7,722 bases of DNA from the NCBI GenBank assembly GCA_003648085.1, contig QMOC01000107.1, positions 1 through 7,722 of the forward strand, read 5' to 3'. This DNA comes from Chloroflexota bacterium. Lineage in GTDB: Bacteria > Chloroflexota > Anaerolineae > B4-G1. Under the pieces are notes generated by a model. That model saw only the letters and a list, made by a program, of their open reading frames with translations. It made no database searches and was not told where the DNA came from. Shown here piece by piece: positions 5,412 through 7,722 of this stretch. Each line of letters begins with the position of its first letter. The first letter of the stretch is position 1. The position numbers and the translations under genes were made by a program.

Positions 5412-7403
5412 ATGCCTTCCTCTCCGCGTGCGTTGACCCATCCTGCCTTCGCCTCCGCGCTCGTCGCGCTGGCGCTCGCTGCTCTGCTGTACGGAGACAC
5501 GCTCACACTCCCGCTCTTCTCCGACGACCTGGTCCAGATACCGTGGTTGGAATCTCTCTCGTGGCGCGAGTTGTGGTCCGACCCCAGCCCCTACGGTTAC
5601 TACCGGCCCCTGTGGTACACCCTCTGGCGCGTGTGGGGCGGGCTCGTCGGCGGCCTACACCCGCCCGGCTTACATTTCCTCAACCTGATCGCCCACTTGG
5701 CCGCCGCCTGGCTCACCGGCCTTCTGGTCGCGGCCTGGATGCGACCGTATGTCCCAAAGGGAGAAGAAAGCAGCGTTCATCGGCGTTTATCTGCGTCCCA
5801 TTCCGCTCCCCTCGCTACCGCGCTGTTCGCCGCCTTCCCCTTCTCGCGGCAGGCCGTCGCCTGGCCCGGTGCACTCTACAACCCGCTGGTCAGCGCGATG
5901 GCTGCCGGCACATTGCTGGCCTACGACCGGGGCCGCCGGGGATATGGAATGCACTGGATAGGGTTGGCGCTCCTGCTCGCAGCACTGGCTCCGTTCAACT
6001 ACGAGGCCGGATTGCTGGTCGGGCCGTTGGTAGTGCTGGCCGAGGGAGCGGGCCGGCTGCAACGTCGCTGGCAACACCGCTCCTGGTGGCCACTGGCCTT
6101 CGTCGGCCTGTTCCTGGTCACACTGGCCATCTGGCGGGGGATGCGCGGAACCGGCGTCACCGGCTTCGGTCTCACCCTCCCCGACCTTCGGCGCAACGCC
6201 GGTTACCTGGTACAGGGCCTGGTCTACCCCGTGGCACCGCTGGCACAACGTTTGGCCGTGTGGTGGGATCTCGATCCCGAACTGAGCCTCTGGCTCATCG
6301 CCCTGCCGACCCTGGCGTTACTGGTGTGGAGCGGGCTGCGATGGAACCCGGGCGTATTCTGGCTGGGGGTGGGCTGGTTCGCGCTCTTCGCCCTCCCGCC
6401 GCTGGTCTCTATGAAGGCCGATTGGTTCGCGCTGGCCCCACGTTACCTGTACCTGCCAGCGGTCGGCATCTCTCTGGTGTGGGCAACAGCCGCGAGCGGC
6501 TGGCTCGCCCGACTGCGCCCCCACCGGCGTGCCGTGGCGAGTGGCATCCTGCTGGTGGCGCTTCTGACGCCGGCGGCCGTCTTTGTCCGCCAGGGGGTAC
6601 GCCTCTACGCGATGGTCGGTGAGAGCCTCTGGGCTGCAGCGGAGGCCGCCACACGGGAGCGACCGCTGCTGCTGGTCAACCTGCCGATGCGGATCACGCC
6701 TCGGGGCCGCACATACCCGTTGGGCTTCGAGGGCATCATCCCCCTGCCCGCGCGCGTCACCGCCGAGGGGCTCGTCTACGTCCACACCCATCTCCACGAC
6801 GCGGCCGAAGCCGTCGCCTTTGGCGCCGTCGCGGTGGACGAGCCGCCGGGCTACACCTACCGTCTCTTCGGCCCCCTGGTCGGTTGGGAGGAATTGGCGA
6901 CCGCCGCCCGTCAGGCCCGCGCCGTCTACCTGACGCGGTACGGGCCGGAGCACATCCGCCTGCTCGAGGCCGGCGGCCTCTCCTCCTCCACCGGGGAAAA
7001 GGCGCTGGCCCGCTTCGGGGACCGCGTGGCGCTGCTGGACGCGACCCGCACCTGCGATGAGGTCGGACGGGTGCGCCTCACCACGTACTGGCGGACGGAG
7101 GCGGCCGTGGAGACGGATGTGACCATCTTCGCGCACCTTCTCGGCCCAGATGGTACATTGGTCGCGCAGGCCGACGGCTACCCGTTGCTGGGGATGCTTC
7201 CCTTCTGGGTATGGGAGCCCGGCGAGGTCGTGCGCGACGTGCGCTACTTCGACCCTATGCCATCCGGCGAATACACCATCGAACTGGGAGTATGGGAACC
7301 GGCGACCGGAGAGCGCTGGTCGGCTGTCGGCAGCCCTGATACTCCCTTGCCCGACAATGTCTGGTCCCTGCCTGTCCACTGCCCCTCTATGCCCGGCGAC
7401 TGA
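5412..7403 (+). CDS. GT-C superfamily (TMTC/GT39-like) membrane glycosyltransferase-like protein
   Basis: This 663-residue protein has a polytopic membrane part (residues about 12-395) and a soluble C-terminal part. After the first helix comes PLFSDDLVQIPW with the acidic pair D38-D39, the position of the catalytic or metal-binding DD/DE motif in GT-C enzymes. Then come YYRPLWYTLW (63-72) and HPPGLHFLNLIAHL (83-96), and later LAPRYLYLPAVG (341-352). These match the YRPL and RYLYLPSVG signatures of TMTC/DUF1736-type proteins. Such enzymes move sugar from lipid-linked donors on the outer face of the membrane; donor and acceptor are unknown here. The last 110 residues (RLTTYWRTE, FAHLLGPDG, WEPGEVVRDV, SGEYTIELGVW) look like a beta-sandwich domain. 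Residues about 113-132 come from a 10-bp repeat tract between two helices. It is transcribed from a leaderless promoter, divergent from the TPR gene. TPRs, which follow this membrane part in TMTC proteins, are absent. Confidence 0.8.
   Translation: MPSSPRALTHPAFASALVALALAALLYGDTLTLPLFSDDLVQIPWLESLSWRELWSDPSPYGYYRPLWYTLWRVWGGLVGGLHPPGLHFLNLIAHLAAAWLTGLLVAAWMRPYVPKGEESSVHRRLSASHSAPLATALFAAFPFSRQAVAWPGALYNPLVSAMAAGTLLAYDRGRRGYGMHWIGLALLLAALAPFNYEAGLLVGPLVVLAEGAGRLQRRWQHRSWWPLAFVGLFLVTLAIWRGMRGTGVTGFGLTLPDLRRNAGYLVQGLVYPVAPLAQRLAVWWDLDPELSLWLIALPTLALLVWSGLRWNPGVFWLGVGWFALFALPPLVSMKADWFALAPRYLYLPAVGISLVWATAASGWLARLRPHRRAVASGILLVALLTPAAVFVRQGVRLYAMVGESLWAAAEAATRERPLLLVNLPMRITPRGRTYPLGFEGIIPLPARVTAEGLVYVHTHLHDAAEAVAFGAVAVDEPPGYTYRLFGPLVGWEELATAARQARAVYLTRYGPEHIRLLEAGGLSSSTGEKALARFGDRVALLDATRTCDEVGRVRLTTYWRTEAAVETDVTIFAHLLGPDGTLVAQADGYPLLGMLPFWVWEPGEVVRDVRYFDPMPSGEYTIELGVWEPATGERWSAVGSPDTPLPDNVWSLPVHCPSMPGD
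5773..5802 (+). repeat. 10-bp repeat tract inside the GT-C gene
   Basis: Three 10-bp units, GCGTTCATCG, GCGTTTATCT and GCGTCCCATT, encode part of a polar linker, SSVHRRLSASHS, between helices LTGLLVAAW and PLATALFAAF. The units match the intergenic tract at 7464-7493 in sequence, period and orientation. Confidence 0.72.
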
Positions 7404-7463
7404 AGTCGTGGGCCACCGTTGGGAAGCAGACGAACGCCCCCAAACGCTGATTTTTTGAATTTG

Positions 7464-7493
7464 ATCTGCGAAAATCTGCGTTCATCTGCGTCC
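7464..7493 (+). repeat. 10-bp tandem repeat, intergenic
   Basis: ATCTGCGAAA, ATCTGCGTTC and ATCTGCGTCC follow each other without gap, then a degenerate GATCTGG. The related coding copy is at 5773-5802. Confidence 0.85.
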
Positions 7494-7532
7494 GATCTGG
7501 AATCTGGCGGAACTGCTAAATAGCCACGCTCA

Positions 7533-7561
7533 TTGCCCTTTGGCCCCGAATATGGTATAGT
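7533..7561 (+). promoter_or_regulatory. Promoter-like sequence with extended -10
   Basis: TTGCCC (7533-7538), a 17-base spacer and TATAGT (7556-7561) preceded by TGG. An inverted repeat ATATG (7550-7554)/CATAT (7562-7566) brackets the -10, a possible operator. Transcription would start near 7568, inside the octamer tract, heading towards ATG 7626. Confidence 0.5.
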
Positions 7562-7565
7562 CATA

Positions 7566-7621
7566 TCGCCGACTCGCTGAATCACTGAATCGCCGAATCG
7601 CTGAACCGCCGAATCGCTGAC
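7566..7621 (+). repeat. Octamer tandem repeat, intergenic
   Basis: Seven octamers without gap: TCGCCGAC, TCGCTGAA, TCACTGAA, TCGCCGAA, TCGCTGAA, CCGCCGAA and TCGCTGAC. The period is the same as tract e in the DUF2298 gene but the sequence differs. Confidence 0.9.
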
Positions 7622-7625
7622 TAAA

Positions 7626-7722
7626 ATGAACCGCAAGAAACTCACCACTCACTTCCTGCCTCCTGCTTCCTGCATCCTGCCCCTTACTTCCTGCATCCTG
7701 CTTCTTACCTCCTGCCTCCCCA
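7626..7722 (+). CDS. Possible 5' end of a gene with a repeat-built signal peptide, partial
   Basis: ATG 7626 opens a frame that runs to the window edge (32 codons). The start MNRKK is followed by a hydrophobic stretch in which ASC, TSC and TSC recur every seven residues. The segment LLLTSC (25-30) fits a lipoprotein lipobox, and an earlier PLTSC also does. No Shine-Dalgarno is seen. A promoter-like sequence lies upstream at 7533-7561. Because a 7-bp C/T-rich repeat has no stops in this frame, the openness proves little, and this may be plain intergenic repeat. Confidence 0.22.
   Translation, partial: MNRKKLTTHFLPPASCILPLTSCILLLTSCLP
7652..7721 (+). repeat. C/T-rich heptamer array at right edge
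   Basis: Ten heptamers in phase: CTTCCTG, CCTCCTG, CTTCCTG, CATCCTG, CCCCTTA, CTTCCTG, CATCCTG, CTTCTTA, CCTCCTG and CCTCCCC. A higher-order pattern is visible. The array may continue past the window. Confidence 0.9.

Larger units (their letters stand above)
7404..7722. other. Intergenic region made mostly of short repeats
   Basis: After the GT-C stop (TGA 7401-7403) about 60 bases show nothing clear; a T-run at 7451-7456 has no convincing stem before it, so I do not call a terminator. Then come a 10-bp repeat tract (7464-7493), a promoter-like sequence (7533-7561), an octamer tract (7566-7621), and a heptamer tract (7652-7722) that may be the start of a coding region from ATG 7626. Confidence 0.7.

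Noticed and set aside
7444..7460. Rho-independent terminator after the GT-C gene
   Set aside because: There is a T-run at 7451-7456 but no convincing GC-rich stem directly before it.

Overview
The window comes from a GC-rich bacterium, most likely a member of the Chloroflexota. The best clue is a very hydrophobic protein with the YYYxG motif of the Chlor_Arch_YYY/DUF2298 family, which is known mainly from Chloroflexi and some archaea. The dispersed short tandem repeats and the GT-C-type membrane protein with a C-terminal beta-rich domain fit the same phylum. I cannot place it below phylum from the sequence alone.

Layout. Positions 1-5250 hold four genes, all on the minus strand. In transcription order they are: a membrane-anchored TPR protein (5250-3781), an ECF-type sigma factor (3643-3041), a zinc-finger anti-sigma factor with one membrane segment (3037-2519), and a DUF2298 membrane protein (2512 to beyond the left edge, 837 codons visible). 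The last three genes are separated by only 3 and 6 bases and are surely one operon. A 111-bp palindromic element with 11-bp perfect terminal inverted repeats (3661-3771) fills most of the gap between the TPR gene and the sigma gene. On the plus strand, 5412-7403 encodes a TMTC/GT39-like GT-C membrane protein. It is divergent from the TPR gene and the two share a back-to-back promoter region (5314-5402). The plus gene looks leaderless. The last 319 bases (7404-7722) hold three short-repeat tracts, a promoter-like sequence and possibly the first 32 codons of another gene.

The most unusual feature is a set of short tandem repeat tracts with 7- or 8-bp units (one family has 10 bp). Five tracts of different sequence lie inside the DUF2298 gene, all compatible with one open frame of 837 codons, and each falls in a hydrophilic stretch between predicted membrane helices. 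A 10-bp repeat occurs in the GT-C gene, again between two helices, and a close relative lies in the intergenic DNA after it. Two more tracts (8-bp and 7-bp units) lie at the right edge. They resemble in style the heptameric STRR repeats of cyanobacteria. The host seems to tolerate them wherever they become interhelical linker peptide.

How the genes may work together (inference): two polytopic GT-C-like membrane proteins flank a TPR protein whose repeats probably face outside the membrane. Relatives of both membrane proteins (TMTC proteins, and the second class of Chlor_Arch_YYY proteins) are fused to TPRs. This suggests an envelope sugar- or lipid-transfer module, with the YYY protein placed under a sigma/anti-sigma switch.
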